Origin: Agrobacterium vitis
Lineage (GTDB): Bacteria; Pseudomonadota; Alphaproteobacteria; Rhizobiales; Rhizobiaceae
DNA length: 64,000 nt
Assembly: GCF_013426735.1 (NCBI RefSeq)
Contig: NZ_AP023272.1
Location: 62,001 to 126,000, forward strand
Direction: 5' to 3'
A program made the translations under genes and the position numbers. Below are positions 28,740 through 37,004 of the stretch, piece after piece. How positions within the stretch are numbered: the stretch's first letter is position 1; each line of letters opens with the position of its first letter. The notes under the pieces are model-generated. The model was not told the DNA's origin. It was given only the letters and a program-made list of their open reading frames with translations, and made no database searches.

Positions 28740-30026
28740 ATGCGTTTGGGCGGACGGCTAGCCGGGGCAATAGAAGTTCTGAGCGATATCGAGACACGCC
28801 GCAGGCCAGTGGCCGACGCCCTGAAGGATTGGGGCCTGGCGCATCGCTTCGCCGGATCCGGTGATCGCGCCGCCATTGGCAATATCGTCTATGACGCCTT
28901 GCGCATGAAGCTTTCCCACGCCTACATCATGGATGACGACAGCCCCGCAGCCCTCGGCTATGCCGTATTGTTGCGGCAATGGGGAATGGCCCCCGAAAGC
29001 CTTGCAGCGGACCTTGATGGCGACAGCTTTGCTCCGGCACCGTTGACGCAGGCTCAGGCAGCGGCCTTTTCCAGCCGAACGCTGGAGGACGCACCGCAGT
29101 TTGTCCAGGGCGATATTCCTGAATGGGTGGTGCCTAGCTTCGAAGCCGTGTTCGGAGCCGACTGGCTGCGCGAGGCACAGGCGCTGGCCGTGCGCCCCAG
29201 CCTCGATCTGCGCGCCAACACGTTGAAGGCCAATCGCGACAAGGTCCTCAAGGCGCTGTCGCATACGCAGGCAAGGCCTGCCACCATTTCCCCCATCGGC
29301 ATCCGCATCGAGCCGGGTGAAGGCCCGTCGCGCCTGCCGAATGTCACCGCCGAGCTTGGCTTCCAGAAGGGCTGGTTCGAGGTTCAGGACGAAGGATCGC
29401 AGATCGTCTCGGCGCTGGTCGAACCGGGAGAAGGTCACCAGGTGCTGGATTTCTGCGCAGGCGGCGGTGGCAAGACGCTGGCCATGGCGGCCGCCATGGG
29501 CAACAAGGGACAGGTGCATGCCTATGATAGCGACCGCAAGCGGCTAGCGCCGATCATCGAGCGGCTGAAACGAGCAGGCACCCATAATATTCAGGTCCAT
29601 GACCGGATCGCCGCCCTGCAATCTTTGACTGGACGGTTCGACAAGGTGCTGGTCGATGCCCCCTGCACCGGCACCGGCACCTGGCGTCGCAGGCCCGACA
29701 CCAAATGGCGGCTAACCGACCGCAATTTGCAGGAGCGGATCGAACAGCAGCAACAAGCGCTGACTGAGGCTGCTACCTATGTCCGGTCCGGCGGCGAGCT
29801 GATCTACGTCACCTGCTCGGTGCTGCCAGAGGAAAACGACCGGCAGATCGAAGCCTTCACCGCCGCCCATCCGCAGTTTTCGCCGATGCCGATGCTGGAG
29901 CGCTGGACGGGGCTGTTTGGCGCGTCTGTCGCCAAGCCCATCTCCGCCAATGGCAAAAGCCTGACCTTAAGCCCTGCCGCAACAGACACGGATGGGTTTT
30001 TCTTCTGCCGGATGGTCAAGGCTTGA
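28740..30026 (+). CDS. rsmB: 16S rRNA (cytosine(967)-C5)-methyltransferase family protein RsmB
   Basis: A 428-residue RsmB/Nop2-type rRNA m5C methyltransferase. The N-terminal 130 residues look like the NusB-like RNA-binding domain. The SAM motif is LDFCAGGGGKTLAMAAAMG, motif IV is DAPCTGTGTWRRRPDTKWR with one cysteine, and the catalytic cysteine is in VTCSVLPEEN. That double-cysteine layout defines the family. An excellent AAGGAG ribosome binding site precedes the ATG at 28740. A second alphaproteobacterial paralog often exists elsewhere, so the exact target base (C967 or other) is not certain. A palindromic stem-loop follows the stop at once. Confidence 0.9.
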   Translation: MRLGGRLAGAIEVLSDIETRRRPVADALKDWGLAHRFAGSGDRAAIGNIVYDALRMKLSHAYIMDDDSPAALGYAVLLRQWGMAPESLAADLDGDSFAPAPLTQAQAAAFSSRTLEDAPQFVQGDIPEWVVPSFEAVFGADWLREAQALAVRPSLDLRANTLKANRDKVLKALSHTQARPATISPIGIRIEPGEGPSRLPNVTAELGFQKGWFEVQDEGSQIVSALVEPGEGHQVLDFCAGGGGKTLAMAAAMGNKGQVHAYDSDRKRLAPIIERLKRAGTHNIQVHDRIAALQSLTGRFDKVLVDAPCTGTGTWRRRPDTKWRLTDRNLQERIEQQQQALTEAATYVRSGGELIYVTCSVLPEENDRQIEAFTAAHPQFSPMPMLERWTGLFGASVAKPISANGKSLTLSPAATDTDGFFFCRMVKA

Positions 30027-30028
30027 AA

Positions 30029-30066
30029 TCAGGATGCACCCTAAATACTTAGGGCTATTCCTGATT
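30029..30066 (+). terminator. Nested palindromic stem-loop after rsmB
   Basis: ATCAGGA...TCCTGAT are outer arms and CCCTAA-ATAC-TTAGGG an inner stem, giving a 38-bp imperfect hairpin directly after the rsmB stop. It separates rsmB from the imelysin operon. The T content that follows is weak (TGTTTGACAC), so it may also be a regulatory palindrome. Confidence 0.5.
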
Positions 30067-30143
30067 GTTTGACACTAGTTTAATTTTGTTCCATGACATG
30101 CCCATAAATCACAAACGACGCCAAAGGCGTCAAAGGAGAGGGC

Positions 30144-31421
30144 ATGTCTCGATCACTCATGATCGGCGCCGGTCTGGCGCTTTTCATCGCTTCGACCAGT
30201 TTTGCCGCTCCGGCAGCGAAAGCGCCGGAAGCCGATGCGGTATTGAAGCATTATGCAGAGCTGGCGGAGGCGAAATACCAGGATTCGCTTACCACAGCCA
30301 AGACGCTGGATGCTGCCGTTGACGCGCTGCTTGCCAAGCCTAGCAAGTCTACCCTCAACAAGGCCCGCTCCGCCTGGATCAAGGCGCGTGTGCCTTACCA
30401 GCAGTCGGAAGTCTATCGCTTCGGCAACAAGATCGTCGATGACTGGGAAGGCAAGGTCAATGCCTGGCCGCTGGACGAAGGCCTGATCGACTATGTCGAT
30501 AAATCCTACGGCACGGAAAGCGATACCAATGCGCTGTACACCGCCAATGTGATTGCCAATACCAAGATCAAGATCAATGGCGAAGAGGTGGACGCCACCA
30601 ATCTGACACCGGATTTCCTGGCTAACAAGCTCCAGGAAGCCGGTGGCGTCGAAGCCAATGTGGCAACCGGTTACCATGCCATCGAATTCCTGCTCTGGGG
30701 CCAGGACCTGAACGGCACTGGCCCAGGCGCTGGCAACCGTCCCTTTACCGATTACGACCTGAAGAATTGCACCGGTGGTCATTGCGACCGGCGCGCCCAA
30801 TATCTGAAGTCGGCCGCGACCCTGCTGGTCTCCGACCTTCAAGAAATGGTCGATGCCTGGAAGCCGGAAGGTGAAGCAACCAAGACCTTGCTGGCCGATC
30901 CGACCTCCGGCCTCAAAGCTATTTTGACCGGCATGGGTTCGCTGTCCTACGGCGAACTGGCTGGCGAGCGCATGAAGCTTGGGCTGCTGCTGCACGATCC
31001 GGAAGAAGAGCATGACTGCTTCTCCGACAACACCCATAATTCGCATTATTACGACGCACTCGGCATCCGCTCGGCCTATACCGGCAAATATACACGTATC
31101 GATGGCACCAAGATGACCGGCCCGTCCCTGTCGGACCTGGTGGCCGCCAAGGACAAGGCGCTGGACAAGGAAATGAAGTCCAAGCTGAACACGACGATGA
31201 AGGCGATGACCGCTCTCGTCAAGCGTGCCAAATCCGTCGAGCATTACGACCAGATGATTGCCGAGAATAACAAGGAAGGAAATGCCGCCGTTCAGGCTGG
31301 TATCGACGGCCTGATTGACCAGACCAAGTCGATCCAGCGCGTCGTGGCTGCCCTTGATCTCGGCGAAGTCAAGCTGGAAGGCTCCGATAGCCTCGACAAC
31401 CCCAGCGCCGTCTTCAAGTAA
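30144..31421 (+). CDS. Imelysin family protein (periplasmic), canonical GxHxxE
   Basis: A 425-residue exported imelysin-like protein (Peptidase_M75 / iron-regulated protein A group). The N-terminus has a signal peptide (SLMIGAGLALFIASTSFA). The defining motif is intact as GYHAIEFLLWG, with G176, H178 and E181. It also has the WPLDEGLIDYVD stretch and a C-terminal helical bundle. The family is linked to iron uptake through gene context and iron regulation; a peptidase activity is doubtful. An AAAGGAGAGG ribosome binding site precedes the ATG. First gene of a four-gene unit with a di-haem cytochrome-like protein, a second imelysin and a DUF1513 protein. Confidence 0.88.
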   Translation: MSRSLMIGAGLALFIASTSFAAPAAKAPEADAVLKHYAELAEAKYQDSLTTAKTLDAAVDALLAKPSKSTLNKARSAWIKARVPYQQSEVYRFGNKIVDDWEGKVNAWPLDEGLIDYVDKSYGTESDTNALYTANVIANTKIKINGEEVDATNLTPDFLANKLQEAGGVEANVATGYHAIEFLLWGQDLNGTGPGAGNRPFTDYDLKNCTGGHCDRRAQYLKSAATLLVSDLQEMVDAWKPEGEATKTLLADPTSGLKAILTGMGSLSYGELAGERMKLGLLLHDPEEEHDCFSDNTHNSHYYDALGIRSAYTGKYTRIDGTKMTGPSLSDLVAAKDKALDKEMKSKLNTTMKAMTALVKRAKSVEHYDQMIAENNKEGNAAVQAGIDGLIDQTKSIQRVVAALDLGEVKLEGSDSLDNPSAVFK

Positions 31422-31439
31422 GAGCTGATTGAAAATCAG

Positions 31440-31471
31440 ATGGCCGCTGCCCACCACCGGGCGGCGGCCAT
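31440..31471 (+). other. Strong GC-rich hairpin between imelysin and di-haem genes
   Basis: ATGGCCGC (31440-31447) pairs with GCGGCCAT (31464-31471), and the inner TGCCC pairs with GGGCG around ACCACC, giving a 13-bp nearly perfect stem. It lies 18 bp after the first imelysin stop and 10 bp before the next gene start, inside the operon. No T-tract follows. It may stabilise the upstream mRNA or attenuate downstream expression. Confidence 0.6.
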
Positions 31472-31481
31472 TATCACGGGG

Positions 31482-33026
31482 ATGCCGAACGTGCGGCTGA
31501 CGACAGCGACGATAATCCTGCTTGGCGGCGCTCTTCTGATGGGAAGCCAGCTCAAAAGCAGCCTGATAGCGGGCGCCTTTGCAGCGGAGCTGCGCCCGGA
31601 TCTCACACCGGCAGATCGCATCAAGGTCAATGTCGTTACAGTCCCCACCAACGACTTTTCAAAAGCCGAAGCCTTCGAGGCGATGGCGGCGGGCGCTGCG
31701 AGTTTTACCGGCCCCGCCGATGCCAAGGCCTTTACCCACCCTCTCGCCACCTTGAGTTTCGAACAGCAACAGCAATTTTCCCTCGGCGAAGCGCTTTTTC
31801 AGAAATTCTGGGTCTCCGCTCCCTCCTCCACCCAGGCCTCGGACGGGTTGGGGCCGCTGTTCAATGCCCGCTCCTGCGAAAGCTGTCATCAGCGCGGCGG
31901 TCGTGGCCATCCCCCCGGACCGGATGGCGATGCCACCTCGATGTTTCTAAGGCTGGCCCGTCCCGCGCATACCGACGAGGAAAAGGCCGCGATTGCCGCC
32001 TTGAAGGCGCTGAATTTTGGCGATGACACCTATGGCCGGCAATTGCAGGACCGCGCCGTACCCGGTCTTGCCGCCGAAGGGCGGCTGGCCGTGACCTATC
32101 AACCGAAGACCGTGACGCTTGCCGGTGGTGAAACGGAGACGTTGCGGGTTCCCACCTACAGCATCGACGCGCTCGGTTATGGTCCGCCTGGAGCCGACAC
32201 CACACTATCGCCGCGTATCGCCAATCCGATGATCGGCATGGGCCTGATCGAGGCGATTGCCGACGAGGATATTCTGGCCAATGCCGAGCGGCAGGCCCAA
32301 GAGGGCAAGGGCATTTCGGGAACAGTTGCCAAGGTGCGCGATCACCTGACCGGCGACATCAGGATCGGACGCTTCGGCTGGAAGGCGGAAAACGCCACGG
32401 TCCGCGATCAGGCGGCAAGCGCCTTGGCCGGGGATATCGGCATTTCCTCTCCTGACGATCCGCGCCATGCTGGTGATTGCACGGCAAACCAGCCGCAATG
32501 CCTGGCGCTGCCGAACGGGGTGCAGGCACGGCTTGGCCCGGTCGAGGCGCCGCCGCCGGTTTTGGATCTGATGACATTCTATAGCGAAACGCTGGCCCCT
32601 CCCAAGCGCCGCGACGTCACAAAGCCTGATGTGCTGGCCGGCAAGGCACTGTTTTATGCATCCGGTTGCGCCAACTGCCACCAGCCGAAATATGTGACGC
32701 GGCGCGATACCGCCAACCCGGCCCTTTCCTTCCAACTGATCTGGCCCTATTCCGATTTTCTGCTGCATGATATGGGTCCCGATCTGGCCGACGGACAACA
32801 GGTCGGATTGGCGAGCGGCCAGCAATGGCGCACGCCGCCGCTCTGGGGGATTGGCCTCACGGCGAAAGTCGGCGGTCGCCAGGCCTATCTGCATGACGGG
32901 CGCGCCACCTCCCTGCCAGAAGCTATTCTCTGGCACGGCGGCGAGGCGGAAAATGCCCGCAACGCTTTTGCATCCATGACGCCGGGCGACCGCAAGGCGT
33001 TGATTACATTTCTGGAGTCACTCTGA
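31482..33026 (+). CDS. Di-haem c-type cytochrome-like oxidoreductase (DUF1111)
   Basis: A 514-residue exported protein of the DUF1111 'di-haem oxidoreductase' or thiol-oxidoreductase-like family. Two c-haem motifs are visible: SCESCHQ (C132, C135, H136) and GCANCHQ (C396, C399, H400), plus downstream methionine candidates such as LLHDMGPDLADG. The N-terminus LTTATIILLGGALLMGSQL is a signal or anchor segment. The ATG at 31482 is preferred; an in-frame ATG at 31440 lies in the hairpin and adds a polar leader. Its stop overlaps the next start by one base. Probably a periplasmic electron-transfer partner of the imelysins in metal handling; that role is inference. Confidence 0.86.
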   Translation: MPNVRLTTATIILLGGALLMGSQLKSSLIAGAFAAELRPDLTPADRIKVNVVTVPTNDFSKAEAFEAMAAGAASFTGPADAKAFTHPLATLSFEQQQQFSLGEALFQKFWVSAPSSTQASDGLGPLFNARSCESCHQRGGRGHPPGPDGDATSMFLRLARPAHTDEEKAAIAALKALNFGDDTYGRQLQDRAVPGLAAEGRLAVTYQPKTVTLAGGETETLRVPTYSIDALGYGPPGADTTLSPRIANPMIGMGLIEAIADEDILANAERQAQEGKGISGTVAKVRDHLTGDIRIGRFGWKAENATVRDQAASALAGDIGISSPDDPRHAGDCTANQPQCLALPNGVQARLGPVEAPPPVLDLMTFYSETLAPPKRRDVTKPDVLAGKALFYASGCANCHQPKYVTRRDTANPALSFQLIWPYSDFLLHDMGPDLADGQQVGLASGQQWRTPPLWGIGLTAKVGGRQAYLHDGRATSLPEAILWHGGEAENARNAFASMTPGDRKALITFLESL

Positions 33027-34150
33027 TGCCCAATGCTCGATGCCGGATTTTAACCCTCGCCCTGACACTATCCCTCCTCCCGCTCCAGGCCTTGCCCGTT
33101 TTGGCGCAGGACGCCACCCCCCATGCAACAGCCCTGCAAACCGCCGCGGTGCCAGACGTGATGGCAAAGACGGTGGATGGCTTTATCCGCCCCGGCTATC
33201 GCAATTTTCTCGACAAGGCCAAGGCCCTGCATGGGGGGATGAATGCCCTATGCACAACCCCTTCCGAGCAAACCGTCAAAGCGGCCAAGGATGGATTTGA
33301 GCAGGCCGTGCGCGCCTGGGCGCGGATCGAGATCGTCCGGGTTGGGCCGGTGATCGAGGAAAACCGCTTTGAGCACATCCTGTTTTACCCGGACCGCAAG
33401 GGGCTGGCACTGAAGCAGATCCAGGGGGCCATCGCTTCCAATGACGACAGTTTCACCAAGCCGGAAGCCCTGCATGAAAAAAGCGTGGCAATCCAGGGTC
33501 TTGGCGCTTTGGAATATGTGCTCTACGGCACCGGCTCCGACATATTGAACCAGCCAGATGGTACGTTCCGCTGCCGCTATGGCGCGGCGATTGCCGGCAA
33601 TATCGAAAACATGGCGGGCGAACTTTCCAGCCTCTGGGAAGCACCCGGCGGCATCCAGACCGCCTGGAAACAGCCCGGCCCGGACAATGACACCTTCCGC
33701 ACCCCCTCGGAGGCTGTCACCGGCCTGCTCGGCATTCTCGTCCACGGAACCGAAACCGTGCGTGACGAGCGGATCGAGACATTCTTCAAGGGTGCAGGCG
33801 GGCGGATCGCACCCAAACAGGCGATTTTCTGGCGCTCCGGCCTGACCTTTGTCAGCATGCAGGAAAACCTGACCGGTCTCAAACAGCTTCTCAACGGCAC
33901 AGGCGCTGCAAACCTGTTGCCGGAGGGCAAGCGGGGCGTCATCCCCGCCATCAATACTCTGGCCGACCGGCTGATCCAGACCACCCAATCCATGACGCCG
34001 GATGTGGAAGCAGCCGTTGGTCAACCCGACAACCGTAAGAAATTGGTCAGCCTGCTGGATGACAGCCGCAGCATGATCACCGATCTCAGCGATGGGCTGG
34101 GCGGTGGCGTCGGCCTCAGCGCCGGTTTTTCCTTCGCGGACGGGGATTGA
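33026..34150 (+). CDS. Imelysin family protein lacking the motif histidine
   Basis: A second exported imelysin-like protein of 374 residues (signal peptide LTLALTLSLLPLQALPVLAQ). The place of GxHxxE reads GLGALEYVLYG: G158 and E163 are kept but the histidine is replaced by glycine (G160). WARIEIVRVGPV and FYPDRKGL fit the family. So the operon pairs a canonical and a non-canonical imelysin, which suggests a complex with divided roles. Its ATG overlaps the DUF1111 stop by one base (TGATG); the DUF1513 gene follows at 5 bp. Confidence 0.84.
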   Translation: MPNARCRILTLALTLSLLPLQALPVLAQDATPHATALQTAAVPDVMAKTVDGFIRPGYRNFLDKAKALHGGMNALCTTPSEQTVKAAKDGFEQAVRAWARIEIVRVGPVIEENRFEHILFYPDRKGLALKQIQGAIASNDDSFTKPEALHEKSVAIQGLGALEYVLYGTGSDILNQPDGTFRCRYGAAIAGNIENMAGELSSLWEAPGGIQTAWKQPGPDNDTFRTPSEAVTGLLGILVHGTETVRDERIETFFKGAGGRIAPKQAIFWRSGLTFVSMQENLTGLKQLLNGTGAANLLPEGKRGVIPAINTLADRLIQTTQSMTPDVEAAVGQPDNRKKLVSLLDDSRSMITDLSDGLGGGVGLSAGFSFADGD

Positions 34151-34155
34151 TCCAG

Positions 34156-35229
34156 ATGCGCGGCGCGTTGATGGACCGGCGACACTTTCTGAAAGCCGCA
34201 GGCGCCGTTTATCTGGCCGGGCTGACAACAGCGCAAGCAGAGACCCTGACGGCAACCGATGCCGTCTATGCCTCCGCCTTTCGCGCCGAGGATGGATCAT
34301 TTGGCGCCGCCGTGCTCAGCGAAGATGGCCGGATCGTTGCGCGCGTCGCTCTGCCAGGCCGCGCCCACGGGCTTGCGGCCAGCGCCAATAAGGTGGCAGC
34401 CTTTGCAAGGCGTCCCGGTACATTTGTCTTCATTTTCGATCGGCAACAGCAGGTGGCGCCTGTTGTCGTCAACGCCCTGGCGGGACGCCATTTCTACGGC
34501 CACGGACATTTTTCACCCGATGGCAAGGTGCTCTATGCCAGTGAAAACGATTTCGACAACAACCGCGGCATGATCGGGCTTTACGATGCGACAGACGGAT
34601 TTCGCCGGATCGGCGAATTTTCCGCCCACGGCATCGGCACCCATGACATGAGCGTCAGCGATGATGGCAGCCTGCTGATCATCGCCAATGGTGGCATCGA
34701 GACCAATCCCGATTTTGGCCGCACCAAGCTCAATCTCGACCATATGCAACCATCTCTGGTGCTGGCCGATGCCAAGACCGGCGCTTTGGTCGAAAAACAC
34801 GAACTGCCCGAAACCCTGCGCCAGCTTTCGACCCGGCATATCGATCTCGACGCGCGTGGCCGGATCTGGTTTGCCTGCCAGTATGAAGGCCCCCGCCGCG
34901 ACCTGCCACCACTGGTCGGCCATTTCAGGCGGGGCGAAGCGCTACACTGGCTCGACCTGCCGCCCGATATCACCCGTGGGCTTGCCAATTATGTCGGGGC
35001 AATTGCCGTCAACCGTCACGAGGGACTGGTCGGCGTCACCTCACCGAATGGCGGTGTCTCGGTCACGTTGGATGCCGACAGCGGCAAGGTGCTGAAAACC
35101 GCAAGCCTGAGCGAAGCGGCTGGTATTGCGCCTGCGACCCATGGCTTTGCCACGTCTTCCTATGATGGCCGGTTCCTGGACAGATCAGAGACCGTAAATT
35201 GGGATCAGCACATCATCCGCATGGGGTGA
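34156..35229 (+). CDS. DUF1513 family protein, Tat-exported
   Basis: A 357-residue predicted beta-propeller protein of DUF1513. The N-terminus MDRRHFLKAAGAVYLAGLTTAQA is a Tat signal: twin arginines followed by F-L-K and a mild hydrophobic core. The body has repeated propeller-like blades (GHGHFSPDGKVLYASEND, GTHDMSVSDDGSLLIIANGG, YDGRFLDRS). Start is either ATG 34156 or ATG 34171; a TTG at 34147 that overlaps the imelysin stop is also in frame. It closes the imelysin/DUF1111/imelysin/DUF1513 operon, a set that travels together in proteobacteria and is thought to act in the periplasm on iron or another metal. Exact function unknown. Confidence 0.82.
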   Translation: MRGALMDRRHFLKAAGAVYLAGLTTAQAETLTATDAVYASAFRAEDGSFGAAVLSEDGRIVARVALPGRAHGLAASANKVAAFARRPGTFVFIFDRQQQVAPVVVNALAGRHFYGHGHFSPDGKVLYASENDFDNNRGMIGLYDATDGFRRIGEFSAHGIGTHDMSVSDDGSLLIIANGGIETNPDFGRTKLNLDHMQPSLVLADAKTGALVEKHELPETLRQLSTRHIDLDARGRIWFACQYEGPRRDLPPLVGHFRRGEALHWLDLPPDITRGLANYVGAIAVNRHEGLVGVTSPNGGVSVTLDADSGKVLKTASLSEAAGIAPATHGFATSSYDGRFLDRSETVNWDQHIIRMG

Positions 35230-35277
35230 TGGCTTATCCCCTTCCATCCAGGGCTTGATGCTATAGATAATCACGTC

Positions 35278-35742
35278 ATGCGTAACGCTCTCACCAATCT
35301 CATCTTCATGGCCGCCGTCACCGGCATCGGCACACTGATCGGCCTGACCAACTTGCCGGGCGACTGGTATGACGGGCTGCAAAAGCCTTTCTTCAATCCG
35401 CCGGGCTGGATCTTCGGCCCGGTCTGGACCGTGCTTTACGTGCTGATCGGCCTTGCCGGTGCTCGGATCTGGCGGCGGATGCGGCAATCGCGGGGCGCAT
35501 CGCGTGCCATGGCGCTGTGGTTCGGCCAGATGCTGCTGAATTTCCTCTGGTCTCCGGCTTTCTTCGGCGCACACAGCACCGGTCTCGCCCTGATCGTCAT
35601 TCTGCCGATGCTGGCGCTGATCCTTGCCTTTGTCTGGCAGGTCCGGCGTTTGGACCGGGTGGCGATGCTATGCTTCATCCCCTATGCCGCCTGGGTTGCT
35701 TTTGCCACCGTGCTGAACGGGGCGCTTTTCCTGCTGAATTAA
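35278..35742 (+). CDS. tspO: TspO/MBR family tryptophan-rich sensory protein
   Basis: A 154-residue protein with five predicted membrane helices. Family motifs are clear: WYDGLQKPFFNPPGWIFGPVW, NFLWSPAFFGAHS and PYAAWVAFATVLN. In Rhodobacter and Sinorhizobium TspO binds tetrapyrroles and tunes pigment or stress gene expression; a transporter or sensor role is still debated. Length is normal for bacterial TspO. It starts 48 bp after the DUF1513 gene on the same strand but has its own leader, so cotranscription is uncertain. Confidence 0.93.
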   Translation: MRNALTNLIFMAAVTGIGTLIGLTNLPGDWYDGLQKPFFNPPGWIFGPVWTVLYVLIGLAGARIWRRMRQSRGASRAMALWFGQMLLNFLWSPAFFGAHSTGLALIVILPMLALILAFVWQVRRLDRVAMLCFIPYAAWVAFATVLNGALFLLN

Positions 35743-35847
35743 GCAACGCAGCAGAACCTCCGCGCCCAAACCCCATCAACAGGCTTGCCGAACCGGTTCT
35801 GTCATGCCAAATGGCAGGCAGACGAGAGGCAAAGAGGCGGCAGCCAC

Positions 35848-36285
35848 ATGGACGCGGAAATCCAGCAGCGGATCACGGCAAGCTTTGCGCGGCAGGGCGC
35901 CATGCAGACCATCGGCGCGGAACTGACCCGTATCAGCCATAAACTGGTGGAAATCGAGCTGGCGTTTCACGACAAGCTCACCCAACAACATGGCTTCCTG
36001 CATGCAGGCGTAATTTCCGCCGCCCTCGACGCGGCTTGCAGCTACGCCGCCTATACAGTGATTGCGCCGGAAACCTCGCTGCTGACCATCGAATTCAAGG
36101 TCAACATGATGTCGCCGGGGCGCGGCGACCGTTTTCTGTTTCGCGGCGAGATCACCAAGCCCGGCTCCACCATTATCGTCGCCGATGGCCGTGGCTATGC
36201 CATCTCCGACGGCCCAGCCAAATTGATTGCCTCGATGACCAGCACACTGATGGTGATGCGGGGCCGTGAGGATATCAGGGAATGA
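35848..36285 (+). CDS. PaaI-type hotdog thioesterase
   Basis: A 145-residue single hotdog-domain protein. The helix-containing motif HGFLHAGVISAALDAACSYAAYT is that of PaaI-like acyl-CoA thioesterases, followed by LLTIEFKVNMMSPGRGD and the strand ADGRGYAISDG. The predicted catalytic set (polar residue near H-G and the D in ALDAACS) is present. Substrate unknown. The ATG at 35848 comes after a GAGGCGGC stretch; the frame is open from 35785 but that leader is arginine-rich and not conserved-looking. Its stop overlaps the following nucleosidase-like gene by four bases, so the two are coupled. Confidence 0.86.
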   Translation: MDAEIQQRITASFARQGAMQTIGAELTRISHKLVEIELAFHDKLTQQHGFLHAGVISAALDAACSYAAYTVIAPETSLLTIEFKVNMMSPGRGDRFLFRGEITKPGSTIIVADGRGYAISDGPAKLIASMTSTLMVMRGREDIRE

Positions 36286-36920
36286 CATTTGAACTGAAAT
36301 CGGTTTGCAGCAAGTCCATTCTGTTCGTCATGGCAGTCGATGCCGAATATGGCCCGCTCCTGCGCCTGCGCATCCAGCCGGTGATGACCGGGGTCGGCCC
36401 GGTGGAAAGCGCCATTGTCACCACCAATGCCCTGAGAGATCTCCAGGCGGCAGGGATGCTTCCCGATCTCGTCGTCTCGCTGGGTTCGGCAGGCTCGGCA
36501 CGGCTGGAACAGACCGAGGTCTACCAGGTCTCCTCGGTCGCCTACCGGGATATGGACGCCTCGCCGCTCGGTTTCGAGAAAGGCTGCACGCCGTTCCTCG
36601 ATCTGCCTGCTACGGTGGACCTGCCACTGCGAATTCCCGGCGTTGCCGTGGCCAGCCTGTCGACCGGCGGCAATATCGTCTCAGGCCCGGTCTATGACAG
36701 CATCGCCGCGGACATGGTCGATATGGAAACCTATGCGGTGCTGCGCGCCTGTCAGGCCTTCAACCTTCCGCTGATCGGCCTGCGCGGCATTTCCGATGGC
36801 AAGGCGGAGCTGAAACATGTCGGCGACTGGACGGAGTATCTGCATGTTGTTGACCGCAACCTCGCCCAGGCAGTGGACGCGCTGGTCAAGGCGGTAGAAG
36901 ACGGCACCTTCTGGTTCTGA
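36282..36920 (+). CDS. MTA/SAH nucleosidase-like protein
   Basis: A 212-residue purine-nucleoside phosphorylase/uridine phosphorylase superfamily protein, closest in layout to 5'-methylthioadenosine/S-adenosylhomocysteine nucleosidase. Visible motifs are FVMAVDAEYGPLL at the start, GVGPVESA, VSLGSAGSA, DMVDMETYAV (ribose-binding M-E pair) and GISDGKAE with the catalytic aspartate. It would split MTA or SAH to adenine and the thioribose or ribosyl product. It is a little shorter than E. coli MtnN (about 230). The ATGA overlap with the thioesterase gene indicates an operon. Substrate choice is uncertain, so no symbol is given. Confidence 0.8.
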   Translation: MTFELKSVCSKSILFVMAVDAEYGPLLRLRIQPVMTGVGPVESAIVTTNALRDLQAAGMLPDLVVSLGSAGSARLEQTEVYQVSSVAYRDMDASPLGFEKGCTPFLDLPATVDLPLRIPGVAVASLSTGGNIVSGPVYDSIAADMVDMETYAVLRACQAFNLPLIGLRGISDGKAELKHVGDWTEYLHVVDRNLAQAVDALVKAVEDGTFWF

Positions 36921-37004
36921 TCCGGCCCAGCCGAACACGAGATTTTTTGACATGCCGGCATTTCCCGGATTGCCACGGACACTGCTTTTCATTAAAGGCT
37001 CGAC

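Noticed and set aside
30027..30143. RirA (TGA-N9-TCA), Fur or Irr box upstream of the imelysin operon
   Set aside because: I searched for the TGA-N9-TCA and TTTAGAA-type patterns and found no good match; the only palindrome looks like the rsmB terminator.
30153..31457. 434-codon open frame antisense to the first imelysin
   Set aside because: No domain, no ribosome binding site, and full overlap with a clearly real gene on the other strand.
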